Assembly (NCBI GenBank): GCA_027257055.1
Contig: JAPVLO010000962.1
Coordinates: 530,202-594,201 of the forward strand
Direction of reading: 5' to 3'
Length of the DNA: 64,000 nucleotides
Source: Cephalopachus bancanus
Lineage: Eukaryota > Chordata > Mammalia > Primates > Tarsiidae
This document shows positions 24,923 through 37,125 of the stretch, one piece after another. The notes under the pieces were generated by a model. It worked only from the letters and a program-made list of their open reading frames with translations. It was not told the DNA's origin and ran no database searches. Each line of letters opens with the position of its first letter. The first letter of the stretch is position 1. A program made the translations under genes and the position numbers.

Positions 24923-27481
24923 TTTAAATAAAGAGTCAGAGAGGCAGTGAAATCACAACAAAAGTACACTCATAATAAAACAGATGCCTAAAGAAATATG
25001 AGATCAACTAAAAGTGCTTCATTTTTCATGTAGCAATTTTTAGGGTCCATTAGCTATTTTCTAAATATCACCAAGTGCACTTATTAATTAATTCATTTTT
25101 ATTTCAGAATAATGTAAAGGGAATTTAATTTTTCTTGAAAAATAATGTAAAATTCAGAACATTGTAAAAGTATATCACAATCTTATGTTGAATCCTTAAA
25201 TGTACCTAGTTTACCTCATGACATTGGTTATGACATACCTTAGTCAATGAGAGGGTCACAGGGAGTGTGCAATTTAGGGGACCCCTGGAGGGACTCACAT
25301 ACCAGAGCACATCTGCAGAGATAAGTCATAAGAGAAAATTTACCCCTCAGCTCCAATATTCATGTCCTCTGTTCTTTCCCAGCTCAGAACAAGGATGCTT
25401 GATGGATTTAAAAAACTCTCACTTTCAGGGTCAGTATCATTTTAGTACTTAGGTGAGTCTGATCGAGATGGAAAAGACAACCCAAAATGAACCCACTGTC
25501 TCAGCTGTGTTATTGATGCTCTATTAAATCACTTCCTGGGAAGAGGGATATGCTAGTTAAAGGGCAGCAATTTGCAATTTGCATCCACTGCTGCTCTCCA
25601 AGCCTTCTGCCGTAGCTAGCCAAGCTAAGCTCAGATGCTTTTGGAATTAGTCCTGTTTTCAGAATTGCCCCAAGTCACAGTCATTTTTAGGGGACCCAGT
25701 TGTTTCTGCAGAGCATCTGTCTGGATCCCTCATCCCAAAGACTAAACCTGCTGTTTGAAACTGGCTACCCAGTCCTTCACTTGCCAATCAATCTGTATCT
25801 TTGTCCTATTGCAGATGTGGATAAACTGTGAACCGATCTTCCAGCTGGCAGTTGCCTGTTTGTCTGGCTGCCTGCCTGGATTTCTCAGCATTACGCAGCT
25901 CAATATTTGTCACCATGGTCTTACTTGAGGCTCTATTATTAGTTGAAATAAGACTGAGACCATGTCTCACCTGCTATCTGTTCACCCAGATGTCACTTCC
26001 TTGGTGTTTGTCTCATTCTAGAGGGCAAGTTAGACCCAGTAACAGATCCTCCACAGTGTTGTTTTGGACAGATGTAATCAAGAGTTGGCCCACTCGAAAA
26101 GATAGAATAGCTCAAAGGAAGAAATTTGGAAAAGCAGCAAAATTATAAAATAAGATAAATGTGTGTGTTTTCCTATGAAAGTGGGTAGAATACAGCAGAG
26201 GGAATTTCACAACCTGGTACAATTTTGGAATCCAAGCAGATATGCAAGACATGTAAGGGAACTTTGTTGAAAGTTAAAGATATCTGGAACTTTCTTGTGT
26301 CCATGCGAAAATCCTCATCTTTAAAAGATTGACTGGTAGAATCAAAGCTTCAGGCTTGGAGAGACTGAATCCAAAACTGGTATAGCTTATATTGAAATAT
26401 TCTTAAAAGGAAGACTATTAGCTCAATTAAGAACCAAAAATGTCTCAGTATGTGACTGTCCTTTCCAGGAATAGAAGAACAAGATAATCCTCCAGATTCC
26501 AAACTAGATTGTGAAGTGGACATGAGGTCATAGATAAACTTGTTATAAGATGTTAGAACTGAAACTTGAGAACTGAAGAAAGAATAAGCTGAATTTATAG
26601 TGATTCATCTGAATATGAACTAGAACTTCTTAAGTTGTCTCAGACCAAGATCATTATTGAGCCTCAGTTCCTGGAAAAGACAGTCATATATTGAGATATT
26701 TTGGGGTCCTGATTTAGCTCATGGTCTCCCTATGAAGAATATTTCAATATAAGGTATGACCAGTAAGTCAGTAAAATATGACAAATAATTTTAAGAGCTT
26801 TTGCCTTCTTTGGGAAGGCAATTTATAAACAATTACTGAACGTGTTTTTTACACTTATGGAAACCTAAAATTAGGAGGTATATTCAGACAGTATATCTAA
26901 AGTTGTGTAGGAGGCCTATGTGTAAAAAACCCAATTTTTTCCTCCCCCTTCTATTTTATCATTGGACTAACATATGGTTAAAACCAACATAGTCTATTAG
27001 GATGTAATATTCCAAAATGTATGCATCTGTATGTCTCTATGGGTATACATAGAAAGATGCATCTATATTTATAAATAAGAAGTAAAGGACATCTTGCTAA
27101 CTTAGAACACTGCTTTATCAGTCACAAATAAGAATTTGGGAATAGAAGATCAGTTTCATGTCTCTTTTTAATATACAATTTGGTCTCTGTAGTGTAAGTT
27201 TCTCACAAGTTACAGTTCAAAGCGATTACTATAATTTATTGTAGTTTACAAATAGCTCTGATTAATTTAATCCCCAAATATATTGCAATTCTATTGTTTT
27301 AGCTTTGTAATGAACTTGAAAATGTACAAAAATGAAAATATACATTTTCTGTCCCAGGGCGACCTACAATGTAGCAAGGGACATAACATCACAAAATAAC
27401 TCTGAACATAGTACAGAGAGTGCTAGCAAAGTATAAACCAAAAAAGAAATACACAGGAGGCTGTACAGGCATCAAGCACAC

Positions 27482-27510
<29 letters not shown>
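27482..27510. repeat. (AC)n microsatellite
   Basis: About 14 uninterrupted AC units. Confidence 0.95.
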
Positions 27511-27512
<2 letters not shown>

Positions 27513-27540
27513 CAGAGGCTCTCAGCAACAGTCAAATCGT

Positions 27541-28365
27541 TGATTAAAAAATGGCCAAAAAAATGTGTAACTAGCTAATATGCACATGGTAAGATGCTCA
27601 ACATCATTAGTCATTAGCAAATGACTCATCAGATGCAAATCAAACCACTTCACATCCACTAGTATGGCTATCCAAAGAAACGTTGGAGAATAAGTGTTGA
27701 CAAGGATGTGGAGATATTAGAACACTTATACATGGTTTGTGGGAATGTAAAATGGTACAGCAGCTGTGAAATGTGGCAGTTCCTCAAAACATTAAACACA
27801 GAGCTGATGTATGACCTCCCCAAAACTCTACTCTTAGAGATATGTATAGCCAAGAGAATTGAAACATACTTTACACAAGTGGTACACCTGAATGTTCAGA
27901 GCAGCGTTATTCATAATAGCCCAAACCTGGAAGCAACTCAAATGTACATCAGCTAATAACTAGATTTTACAATGTAGTAGATCCATAACAATAAAATATT
28001 ATTCAGCTATAAAAAAGAAATGAAGTATTAATATGTGCTACAACATGGATAAGCCTTAAAAACACTATATTAATTGAAAGAAGCCAGATACAAAGGCAAC
28101 ATATTTATATGATTTCATTTATATGAAATGTCCAGAGTAAGCAAATCCATAGACACACAAAAAATAGGTTAATTGTAGTCACAGAGTGGGAAGAAAATGG
28201 GGAGTGACTATTTAATGGGTATAGAGTTTCTTTTCAGAGTGAAAAGAATGTAATGGAATTATTGGTGATGATTGTACAACATTGTGAATATACTAAAAGC
28301 TGTTAAATTATACACTTTAAAGTGGTGAACTTTATATGATGCAAATTTTGTCTCAATTTAAAAAG
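27541..28365 (+). mobile_element. Old LINE-1 (L1M type), 3' end, sense
   Basis: AAAAATGGCCAAAA, GATGCTCAACATCATTAGTC, ATTCATAATAGCCCAAACCT, TATTATTCAGCTATAAAAAA and TACACTTTAAAGTGGTGAAC occur in the order of the L1 ORF2 end and 3' UTR. Decayed with many stops; 5'-truncated. Confidence 0.93.
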
Positions 28366-28495
28366 CAATGCCTTACACACATAAACAAATTCACAGAATT
28401 TGCAATATAAAGGGAGGAAATTGTACATTTTAAGTGAAAGAACAATGCACAAAATAATGGCATAGTATACTCAATGGGCACTTAAGAGAAAGTTT
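28366..28495. other. Short unique spacer
   Basis: AT-rich spacer between the old L1 and the Alu target duplication; nothing else seen. Confidence 0.6.
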
Positions 28496-28505
28496 TCTAA
28501 CAGGA

Positions 28506-28782
28506 ATTTTTGTTGTTGTTGAAGTCTCACTCTGTCACCTAGGCTGGAGTGCAGCGACACACTAACGCCACTGCAGTCTTGACTTCCTGGACTCAAGAGA
28601 TCCTTCTGCCTCAGCCTTCCAAGTAGCTGGAACCACAGGCACACACCACCATACCAGGCTAATTTTTTTTTTAATTGTCACAAATTGCCCAGGCTAATCT
28701 GGAACTTCTGGGCTCAGGCAGTCTTCTCGCTTCCACCTCCTGAAGTGCCAGGATTACAGGAGTGAGCCACCCTGCTCCTCTC
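28506..28782 (-). mobile_element. Alu SINE, older, antisense
   Basis: Full-length antisense dimer. The target-site duplication TCTAACAGGA is perfect at 28496-28505 and 28783-28792. Short GTTGTTGTTG head in place of poly-T. Confidence 0.93.
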
Positions 28783-28792
28783 TCTAACAGGA

Positions 28793-29181
28793 TGTTTCAA
28801 AAGCCAATTTATAAATGGGTTTTGTTGGAAATGATTTTATGATAGATCAAATATAATTCAATCTTGGGGAAAGAGAAGAAAAATTGTATTCAAATGTGAG
28901 GGAACAATTTTCCATGCTCTGTTCTATGAAGAAAAACTGAAAAATCTACTTATTTCCCACATTTTAATTTTGCAATTATTTGCTTATTATTATTCAAATT
29001 CAATTCAGTATTTAGAATTATCTATATTTGTTAGCTGTTGGTTCCCTCTAGCTGACATTGTAATTCTGAGATTGCTTGATCAAAAAATTTTATTTTATAA
29101 GTATGAGCATTATTTTAGTAGACTAAATGCATACATTTATATCACACTAATGTAATTCATTCCAATTGCAATAATATTTAC
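28793..29181. other. AT-rich intronic spacer
   Basis: No repeat or gene recognised. Confidence 0.6.
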
Positions 29182-29190
29182 ATTAATTTT

Positions 29191-29472
29191 TTTTTTTTTT
29201 GAGTTGGAATCTCACTCTGTCGCCCGGACTGGAGTGCAGTGGCCGCTCCCGGTCACCGCAGCCTCACCTGCTGGGCTCCGGCAATCCTTCCGCCTCAGCC
29301 TTCCGAATAGCCGGAATTACAGGCATGCGCTACCATGCGCGGCTGATTTTTTGACTTATTGTAGAGATGAGGTCTCGCTGTCCAGGCGGGTCTCGAACCC
29401 GCGGGCTTAGGCAATCCACTCACCTCAGCCTCCCAAAGACGCGGGATTACAGGCTGAGCCACCAAGCCCGGC
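29191..29472 (-). mobile_element. Alu SINE, lineage-specific 5-bp-deletion subfamily, antisense
   Basis: Young full-length copy rich in retained CpG. It has GTCTCGCTGTCC at the diagnostic deletion site and AAAGACGCGGGATT near its 5' end. Probable target duplication ATTAATTTT (29182-29190, 29477-29485). Confidence 0.93.
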
Positions 29473-29789
29473 TTATATTAATTTTTAATGACATTATTTG
29501 CCACATTAACATAGAATTTCTTGTCATCTAATATAATTAAAAGCCAAAAATTATAGTACTTTTAAAAATAATTTGTAATATTTTGGTAACGTAGCTAAAC
29601 TTTACTTCTTAATTGAATAAAGTAAGTTTTAATTTAGTGTTGAGTTATATATTTTTAGAATGTTCTTTCTAAAAATATCTGCAAAATACTAAAATCTAGA
29701 TCTTGTTTCTGAGTGGACTCACCATTTAGGTTTAGCTATATATTTTATTTTTCTTACTTATCCAGCAATGCTGTTATTTTTATTTCTTA

Positions 29790-30078
29790 TTTTTTTGAGT
29801 TGGAGTCTCACTCTGTCACCCAGACTGGAGTGCAGTGGCCGCTCCTGGCCACCACAGCCTCGACCTGCTGGGCTCCGGCGATCCTTTCACCTCAGCCTTC
29901 CAAGTAGCTGGAACTACAGGCGCGCGCTACCACACCCGGCTAATTTTTCTTTTGATTTATTGTAGAGATGAGGTCTCGCCAAGTTGCCCAGGCGAGTCTC
30001 GAACCCGCGGGCTCAGGCAATCCACTCACCTCAGCCTCCCAAGGGCACGGGATTACAGACTGAGCCACCGAGCCTGGC
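29790..30078 (-). mobile_element. Alu SINE, lineage-specific, no deletion, antisense
   Basis: Full-length. Retains the 5 bp absent in the sister subfamily (seen as CGCCAAGTTGCCCAGG). CpG-rich, young. Lies 317 bp from the preceding Alu in the same orientation. Confidence 0.93.
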
Positions 30079-30377
30079 TTTTTAAATGCAGTGATATATG
30101 AAAAATATGCTGTGTGAATCGTAAGGATTAACAAAGAATGCCCTTTTTTCTTTTTAAACTTAGGCTGTTTGTTTAGATGTTAGGTTATAAAACTAAAGGA
30201 AGAGAACATATTATTTATTCATTTGTTCATTAATTATATAATAAATAGGCAAGGGCCCCATTCTTGGGCAATACTCTTGGGTAAAATATGCATTTTTTCT
30301 GTTTACTTTGTTTCTTTGTCATTTCTTTTATAATTAAATAGCTTTTCAAAATTAGTAAAAGACATTTTATATGTTGA

Positions 30378-30635
<258 letters not shown>

Positions 30636-30636
30636 T

Positions 30637-30731
30637 AGAAATATGTATGTGTGTGTAGACATATATACATATATATGTGTATGTTTGTATATGCATACAT
30701 ATATATGTATATATGTGTGTATATATATCTC
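30637..30731. repeat. TA/TG/CA alternating simple repeat
   Basis: Alternating purine-pyrimidine tract of TATG, ATAC and TGTG units starting 73 bp downstream of a DGKB donor site. Confidence 0.9.
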
Positions 30732-32555
30732 ATGTACCATAAACCATTTAACCATTTACCATATGCCATAACATAGACAAAATGAAGTTCAGAATGAAAT
30801 CCTATTTTGAAAGACATGTTAAATATTGTACTACATTTTTCTTCCAAAACATTTTACTGTGAAAATAATTTTTCTATATTGTGTGTTTGAAAGAATGTAG
30901 ATCCCTTAAATACATGTCAAATACTTTTCCTAGACATCTGGAAACAGTATTAGATAAAAGGAAGAGAGAGGATGCCTGGCTCTCAGTCTATGGCTTACAC
31001 ATTTTAACCCAAAATGGAAATTGGCATGGGGGTAAGAGGGCTACTACTCTCAGGGAATTATTTCCTTGACTAAAGAAAGGTTTTGTACTGAAAATAACTG
31101 GCCTATTATCTTAAGGAGCCAGCTTGTACAAAAAGAGAATTTCTTACCCCTCGTTTGTGTTTGACCTAGTACCAGTAAGCTTAAGATTTACTGAAATTCT
31201 TTCCTTATGAACACCTTGCATGTCTTGTGAATTGCTTTTGAGCACCATACTTGAATAAATATTTTTCCTTTCCTAATTATTTGTTGAATAATTTTCCATT
31301 TAATGTTAGTTGAGAGAGAGTACCTTTTAAACGTTCCATCATCATTGCTGTCAGTGCATTTGTAGTTTTCCCAGGTGCTATTTGTGTTGTTTGGGAGTAA
31401 AAAGAAACTTCTCTTTGCAAAAGACCCTTTTGTTTGAATGTACTATCTAGATGGATTTGTTTGATAACTAAAATGCGATTTGCTTTTTGTTTAGTTTTTG
31501 CATGTTTACAAGAACATGGTTCTTAGTTATCTTTCAATATTGTACTTCTCTGGTATTTCTAGAACTTAATTTTAGTTATCACAGCCCCATCTCTCATCTC
31601 CAACCTCAAACATTCATATTGTTTTAAAATTTCCTGTCAATAATACTCATAGCTATTTTCATGTCATATGCTCTTATTCTTTCTATATTCTGATGAACTA
31701 TTTTTAACTTTTAAGACTCTTTAATGTAAGATTTATTTTCTTTTTTAAAACTAGAATTAATATTTAGTGCCTATAAATGATGGAGAAAATTAAGGCAATT
31801 GAAAACCATTCCCGTTTTCCACATTGGAGAAAAACATATCTGGTCTACGCTTCTTTCATATTTTATTTTCGAAGTTGCCATAGAGTAAGAGAAAAAAAGT
31901 TGGCAGGTAAACTTGTGAAAGTGAGAATCTCAAAGTCCAAGAAAGCAGAGTAGGAGAAGTCAAGATGAATCGTTGCACTGAATTGCTATAAGAAACAAAA
32001 ATGTCATTAATATTTATATTCACAGCAATACTTGAAACATGCATGCATATCTAATTTATATACAAAGATAAAACCTGGTTTTTTTCCCTAATGATCACTG
32101 CTGGCTATAAATTCAATTGAAAGGAGATTTTGTTTCGAAAGCAGACCTTTTGCTTCAATGATTTCTTATTTAAAAGATTCTCAGGACTTAGTCTTACTGA
32201 TATTGTATGTTTCATGAGGATTATTAGTCACTGTATACAGGACTTATTAAGGTAAGGAATACTGAATTTATTAAGGTAGGAATCTCGTAATTGAGATAAT
32301 TACTAGATTCATTATTAGACACACAAGTTATGTCGTCTTTTTCAATAATGAACTGTCTTTTCATAATGTATATATCTGCTATTGAAATACATTGGTAAAC
32401 TAATGGACAGTTGAAAAACAAAAAGCTAGATCTTATTATGACCCAAGAACAATTCTAATTTAAGAGTGAAGCCACTCTCTGATCTTACTTAATCCTGATA
32501 GCAGCTTTCCATCAGGAGAAAAATTTTAAAGTTTATATGACTCTTTTAAAAACTA
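30732..32555. other. Intronic sequence, no repeat recognised
   Basis: About 1.8 kb of AT-rich DNA without a recognisable transposable element or gene. Confidence 0.55.
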
Positions 32556-32557
32556 GT

Positions 32558-32853
32558 GAGGCTGAGTGCAGTAGCTCATGTCTATAATCCCAGCACTTTG
32601 GGAGGTAGAGGAAAGAGGATTGCCTGAGACAGGATTTTGAGACCAGCCTGGGCAACTTGGTGAGACCTCGTCTCTACAATTAAAAAAAAAAAATAGCTGA
32701 GTGCTGTGGCGTGCCTGTAGTTCCAACTACTTGGAAGGCTGAGGCAGAAGGGTCACCCGAGCCCAGCAGCTCAAGGCTGCAATAGCTGTGATCATGCCAC
32801 TGCACTTCAGCCTGGACGACAGAATGAGACTCTGACTCAAAAATAAATAAGTA
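32558..32853 (+). mobile_element. Alu SINE, full length, older, sense
   Basis: Complete dimer from GAGGCTGAGTGCAGTAGCTC to the (AAAT)-type tail. Contains the GGGCAACTTGGTGAGACC left arm without the 5-bp deletion. Confidence 0.93.
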
Positions 32854-33457
32854 GGAAATAGGAATAGCCAATGGTGAGAAAGAAACTTTAAGGCCTTAAA
32901 GTTCTTTTTAATATATGATCTAATCCAATCCATAAACAAAATTCTAACAATATGATGGCATTACTACCATCAATTAACATGTGCAATTATCACTTTCCAT
33001 TGGTTGGTCAAATTGACCCCAAAGTTGTTTGGCAAGGATGACTACTTAGTGATGCTTAGTTATATAAGAAAAATTAGACAAATAATTAATCCAACCTGAC
33101 TTCAGAATGAATAATTAATCCCTTGTTTTTGAAAATGAACATGGCTTGTATCATTCATAAAAAATATATTTGCAAAGAGAGCTTATTCCTTAGATTGTTT
33201 CTCCTCTTTCAAAATAAAGCTGCTTACATGCTAGATACATTCTTTTACTTATAATTCACTTGAATTACTGAATTTTAAAAGTGCTGTGTTCACAAATTTA
33301 ATCCAAAGAAAATGTGACCTGTTTAAGTCTATTTTACAGAGAAGAAATATTAAGTACAATATATGGATAAATCATTTATTTGTGATTCCTGCCTTTGAAG
33401 ATCATTTGATAGTCATTCTTTAAAGAAATGAATAAGAGAAATCTAAACAACAGCCTT
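32854..33457. other. AT-rich intronic spacer
   Basis: No repeat or gene recognised. Confidence 0.6.
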
Positions 33458-33472
33458 AAGAGTCTATACAAG

Positions 33473-33763
33473 CAGCCGGGCTTGGTAGCTCAACCTGTAA
33501 TCCCGTGCTTTGGGAGGCTGAGGTGAGTGGATTGCCTGAGCCCCTGGGTTTGAGACCCGCTTGGCCAACTTGGCGAGACCTCATCTCTACAATAAATCAA
33601 AAAATTAGCCGGGCGTGGTAGCACGCGCCTGTAATTCTGGCTACTTGGAAGGCTGAGGCGGAAAGATCGCCGGAGCCCAGCAGGTCGAGGCTGCGGTGGC
33701 CAGGAGCGGCCACTGCACTCCAGTCTGGGCGACAGAGTGAGACTCCAACTCAAAAAAAAAAAA
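33473..33763 (+). mobile_element. Alu SINE, lineage-specific, no deletion, sense
   Basis: Full-length young copy, target-site duplication AAGAGTCTATACAAG / AAGAGTCTATAAAAG at 33458-33472 and 33764-33778. Carries the GGCCAACTTGGCGAGACC left arm (the 5 bp are retained). Confidence 0.96.
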
Positions 33764-33960
33764 AAGAGTCTATAAAAGTAAAAATTTTTTAAATGGCTTA
33801 GAGATCTTCAAATTAATAAATGTACTGGTTTAAAATAAACTATAAAGAATATTGAAAAATACTGTAAAAGGTAAAGAAACGTGTATAAAAAAATGAAATG
33901 ACTTTTACAGGATTAACCAGTTAGGTTTATAGCAATAACTGTAATTAAAACCTAGTTGTG

Positions 33961-34242
33961 AGATGGACTCGGTGGCTCAGCCTGTAATCCCAGCGCTTTG
34001 GGAGGCTGAGGTGAGTGGATTGCCTGAGCCCGTGGGTTCGAGACCCGCCTGGGCAACTTGGCGAGACCTCATCTCTACAATAAATCAAAAAGTCAGCCGG
34101 GCGTGGTAGCGCATGCCTGTAATTCCGGCTACTGGGAAGGCTGAGGCGGAAGGATCGCCGGAGCCCAGCGGGTCGAGGCTGCAGTGGCCGGGAGCGGCCA
34201 CTGTACTCCAGTCTGGGCGACAGAGTGAGACTCCAAAAAAAA
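33961..34242 (+). mobile_element. Alu SINE, lineage-specific, no deletion, sense
   Basis: Full-length copy with perfect target duplication AAAACCTAGTTGTG at 33947-33960 and 34243-34256. GGGCAACTTGGCGAGACC is retained. Lies 183 bp from the preceding Alu in the same orientation, separated by unrelated sequence, so these are two independent insertions. Confidence 0.97.
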
Positions 34243-34256
34243 AAAACCTAGTTGTG

Positions 34257-34937
34257 TAGCGTCCTGATTGAAGGCTGATGCCCTTTGTTCTTCACTTCAC
34301 TGATGAGGCCACAGGATAAGGGGAAGGCCTGGAAGGCAGCAAGAACGGAAAGACATGGGAGGACGCTGCTTATGTAATGAGTGTGGCATTTCTTACTACA
34401 CATGATTATTGCTGACTCATGCCTGACTAGGCAAGAGAGTCCTATTAGCTTCCACCTAATCTTATGTGAATAATACAGTGTTAACAGTATGATTACAACT
34501 AGTTTGTAGCAGAGATCCAGTCTCCGTGAGATGGTTCACAGTAAAACACCGTCAGACCATAAGTATAATCTCCCGAAAGTAGTAGAATTTGGTCGTGTTG
34601 AGAAGCAAGCAGTTTGGTATTGCATGCAATTTTTGTTTTTGGTCTTGGATTTCAAATTCATTCCAAATTGTTTCATTGACACCTAAGAAATGGGAAGAAA
34701 ATGGCAGATGCATAGAAAGATATGCAATCTTTAAGGACATGGAGAGAGGGTAGGTGTGTTATGCTAACAGAAGAAAACCTTAGGAGTGAGGAGTGAGTAT
34801 TCGTAATCTAATGTATCTTATACACACTGTTACATTTTCTCTAAACTTTTCTGAAAGGTTTTGATCATGCCATATGTGTTATTTATTATATCTATCTCAT
34901 CTCAGAACCATTTACTTATTATATTCAAAGACTGATC
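34257..34937. other. Intronic sequence, nothing recognised
   Basis: No repeat or gene assigned; 34257-34450 is moderately GC-rich. Confidence 0.5.
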
Positions 34938-35145
34938 TAGTCACTGGTTCTTAATTTTAGATACACCAGAATCATCTGGGGGGACTTGTTAAAACAGGGA
35001 CTGCTCCCTGCTTCTCTCTCTCCTTTGCCCCAGCTTTCTCATTTAGTGTTTCTGGGGTGGGATTCAATAATTTGCATTTTTATTAATTTCCTACTTTATG
35101 TTGATGCCACTGTTTGGAACCACATTTTGAGAATCATTTTTTAAA
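34938..35145. mobile_element. MER5-type hAT-Charlie MITE relic
   Basis: Begins ACTGGTTCTTAATTTTAGAT and contains CACCAGAATCATCTGGGG, TTTCTGGGGTGGGATTCAAT and a closing TTTTGAGAATCATTT, matching MER5 ends and centre. It lies close upstream of the DGKB microexon. Confidence 0.8.
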
Positions 35146-35241
35146 ATCAATCTGTAAACTTGAACGTTTAGCTAAGTTATCAGAGATAAGAGGTAATGAG
35201 TATAAACTATCTTACATTAACACATGTATTCTTTCTTTCCT

Positions 35242-35247
35242 TGCATG
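35242..35247 (+). promoter_or_regulatory. RBFOX-type TGCATG at the microexon 3' splice site
   Basis: TGCATG ends 5 nt before the microexon and is embedded in TTCCTTGCATGCACAG, with a second TGC just before the AG. RBFOX proteins bind (U)GCAUG, and binding upstream of or at the 3' splice site usually represses inclusion. UGC between pyrimidine tract and AG is the SRRM4 pattern. Sequence match only; binding is inference. Confidence 0.55.
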
Positions 35248-35252
35248 CACAG

Positions 35253-35273
35253 AAACAAGACATTCTTAACCAA
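35253..35273 (+). CDS. DGKB: DGKB 21-nt microexon (7 residues, KQDILNQ)
   Basis: This microexon of DGKB is only 21 nt long and encodes KQDILNQ, which sits between the EG ending the previous exon and the TIDFEGF starting the next one in DGK-beta. It lies in phase 0 on both sides, so skipping would delete seven residues and keep the frame. Upstream is a pyrimidine run followed by TTGCATGCACAG. The RBFOX-type hexamer TGCATG lies at 35242-35247 and the acceptor AG at 35251-35252. The donor is strong (CAA|GTAAGAT) and is followed by a T-rich stretch. The exon is too short for ordinary ORF detection. Length, phase and flanking motifs match the class of regulated neuronal microexons; actual alternative use is inference. 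Confidence 0.9.
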
Positions 35274-35280
35274 GTAAGAT

Positions 35281-36969
35281 ATTTTCTTTTCTATTGAAAT
35301 CTGTTTTTTCTTCCTTAATTATTAAGTTGATATGATCTATTAACTAACTCCTCATCTATATCACTTCTGTACCAATAAGATTTATATAGTATGCAAAATT
35401 ACCTGTAATACTCATACAGTATTTTTCAAATCAGTCAAAGCACTTGGTACCTTAAAAGGATTTGGTACCTTAATAGAATTAAAAAGAGTCTAAGTTCTGT
35501 ATATTTCAGAATTATTATTCTTAATTTATCAATATGTATGAGGATCTAGTATAAGAATTTATTTAATGGAAGTCTATTTATTAGCTTACAATAGAGGATT
35601 TAAAATTACATTTAAAATGCAATAATAAAGCTTTTTTGCCTGTTTTGTTTTGTCTACAGTGCTGTGTTAGAATCTGTGGGGAAGCATAACTGAAAGTTGA
35701 TGATTTTTACCCTGGTGGAAGAAATAGCCAATCTGTTGCTTTCAACCACTCTCTCCTAGCAAAGCGTTTTGTGAATTTTCAGGTCACTAATTCAGTTGGG
35801 TACATAGAATTACAAAATATTTTTGGATGCTCTAAATAGATATTTGTATCTCACTAGAGTAGCTATATTAATTGTCTTCACCACTTTAGAAATATTTCTT
35901 ACTAAATGCATGAATTGCCTAAAATCATAATATTATCTCCCCTGGACAATACTGGATATATACTAACTGGTTCTTATTCTCAAGTGTTCTGATAGTTCAA
36001 TGACAAGAAACTCTAAAATTGGATGCCCAACAATTGACATACAATTGATTATGTCACAATGATCTTGGTGGGCTTATGTATAGGTTTTGTATATTTCAAT
36101 CTCTTCGATGAAGTACCACTGAAATGGCAATTCATTGACTGTGATGACACTTACTAGTCTCAATTTCAGAGGATGACCTTTCCCTGATTTCATCCCTGAC
36201 CTTTGTAGAAACTTACTTGTTTTTCCAAATACGGAGTATGTAGGCTTTATGATACTGAGAAGGCCATGCCTCGGTGCAAATGGCTATATTTATGAGTGTC
36301 CACATTTTGGGGCCGTGTCCATTAAGTGGCATTTGTTGGGCACCCTTGGTGAACAAATACATCTTTCTGCACAACCTGCTTCTTCACTAGAAGCTGTCTG
36401 AAAGCTAGTGTCAAAATTAGCATTAGCTTTCCAGAGGTCAGCAGAAAGAGTTTCTTCCTTCACAGTTCATTAGAAGGCACATAGCTTCAACTACAGAATA
36501 GAAGCAATGAGCAAAGCTAAGCATAGTCAAAGGAGGGGGGAGGGATGACGACATGCATACGTTACTGCCCTGTGTGTGTTCTTTGTCTCTCAGTGTTCTC
36601 TGAGTGTGAGGTTTTCTCTGTATCTGTTTCCTGTGTGTAGATGGTCCTTGGCGAAGCTGAATTTGCTTTTGTGGTACGCCAGGGGCTTCCTTTATCCTTG
36701 CACTTATACTCTGTACTGTAGTTTCTGTTAGTGTGTATATGCTTTACCTTCAGACAATATGCTTTTTACCCCTTAATAAGAAGCCTGGGGATTCAGAAGC
36801 TACCTTTTGTAGTGCTGCTACCTAAAGTAATATTTTAAATGTCTTTAGCAAGGATAATGACACTGATATAATTATTAACAATGATATAAACATCCTTTTG
36901 CTGTAAGCTATAATTATCCTTAGAGAACCAAATTCAATTCTTCCCATTAAAGAAAGCATAAGGAAAGCA
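35281..36969. other. Repeat-free intron segment after the microexon
   Basis: About 1.7 kb without recognised transposable elements. A near-duplicate TTGGTACCTTAA occurs at about 35443 and 35463. 36170-36480 is less AT-rich than its surroundings and unassigned. Confidence 0.5.
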
Positions 36970-37125
36970 TAGCCTAACAGAGAAAATGTGATCTTTGGAG
37001 TCTGACTGAACAGTGAAGAGAGTATCAACCTTACTGGATTGTTAAAAAGGTTAGATTCTACAGTGTATGTGAAATAATTAGCTCTGTGTGTGGCATATAC
37101 TAGGTGTTCCAAATGTCTGAAGACT
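36970..37125 (+). mobile_element. MIR SINE relic, sense
   Basis: TGATCTTTGGAGTCTGACTG, GATTGTTAAAAAGGTTAGAT and GTGTGTGGCATATACTAGGT follow MIR order. Confidence 0.7.

Larger units (their letters stand above)
23878..27540. other. Intronic sequence with MIR relics, no gene
   Basis: Two MIR-like relics are listed separately. About 24320-24500 may be a further antisense L2 relic. Open frames at 24617-24931, 25267-25452 and 25828-26148 lack domains or splice support. About 25500-26150 is GC-richer and unassigned. Confidence 0.5.
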
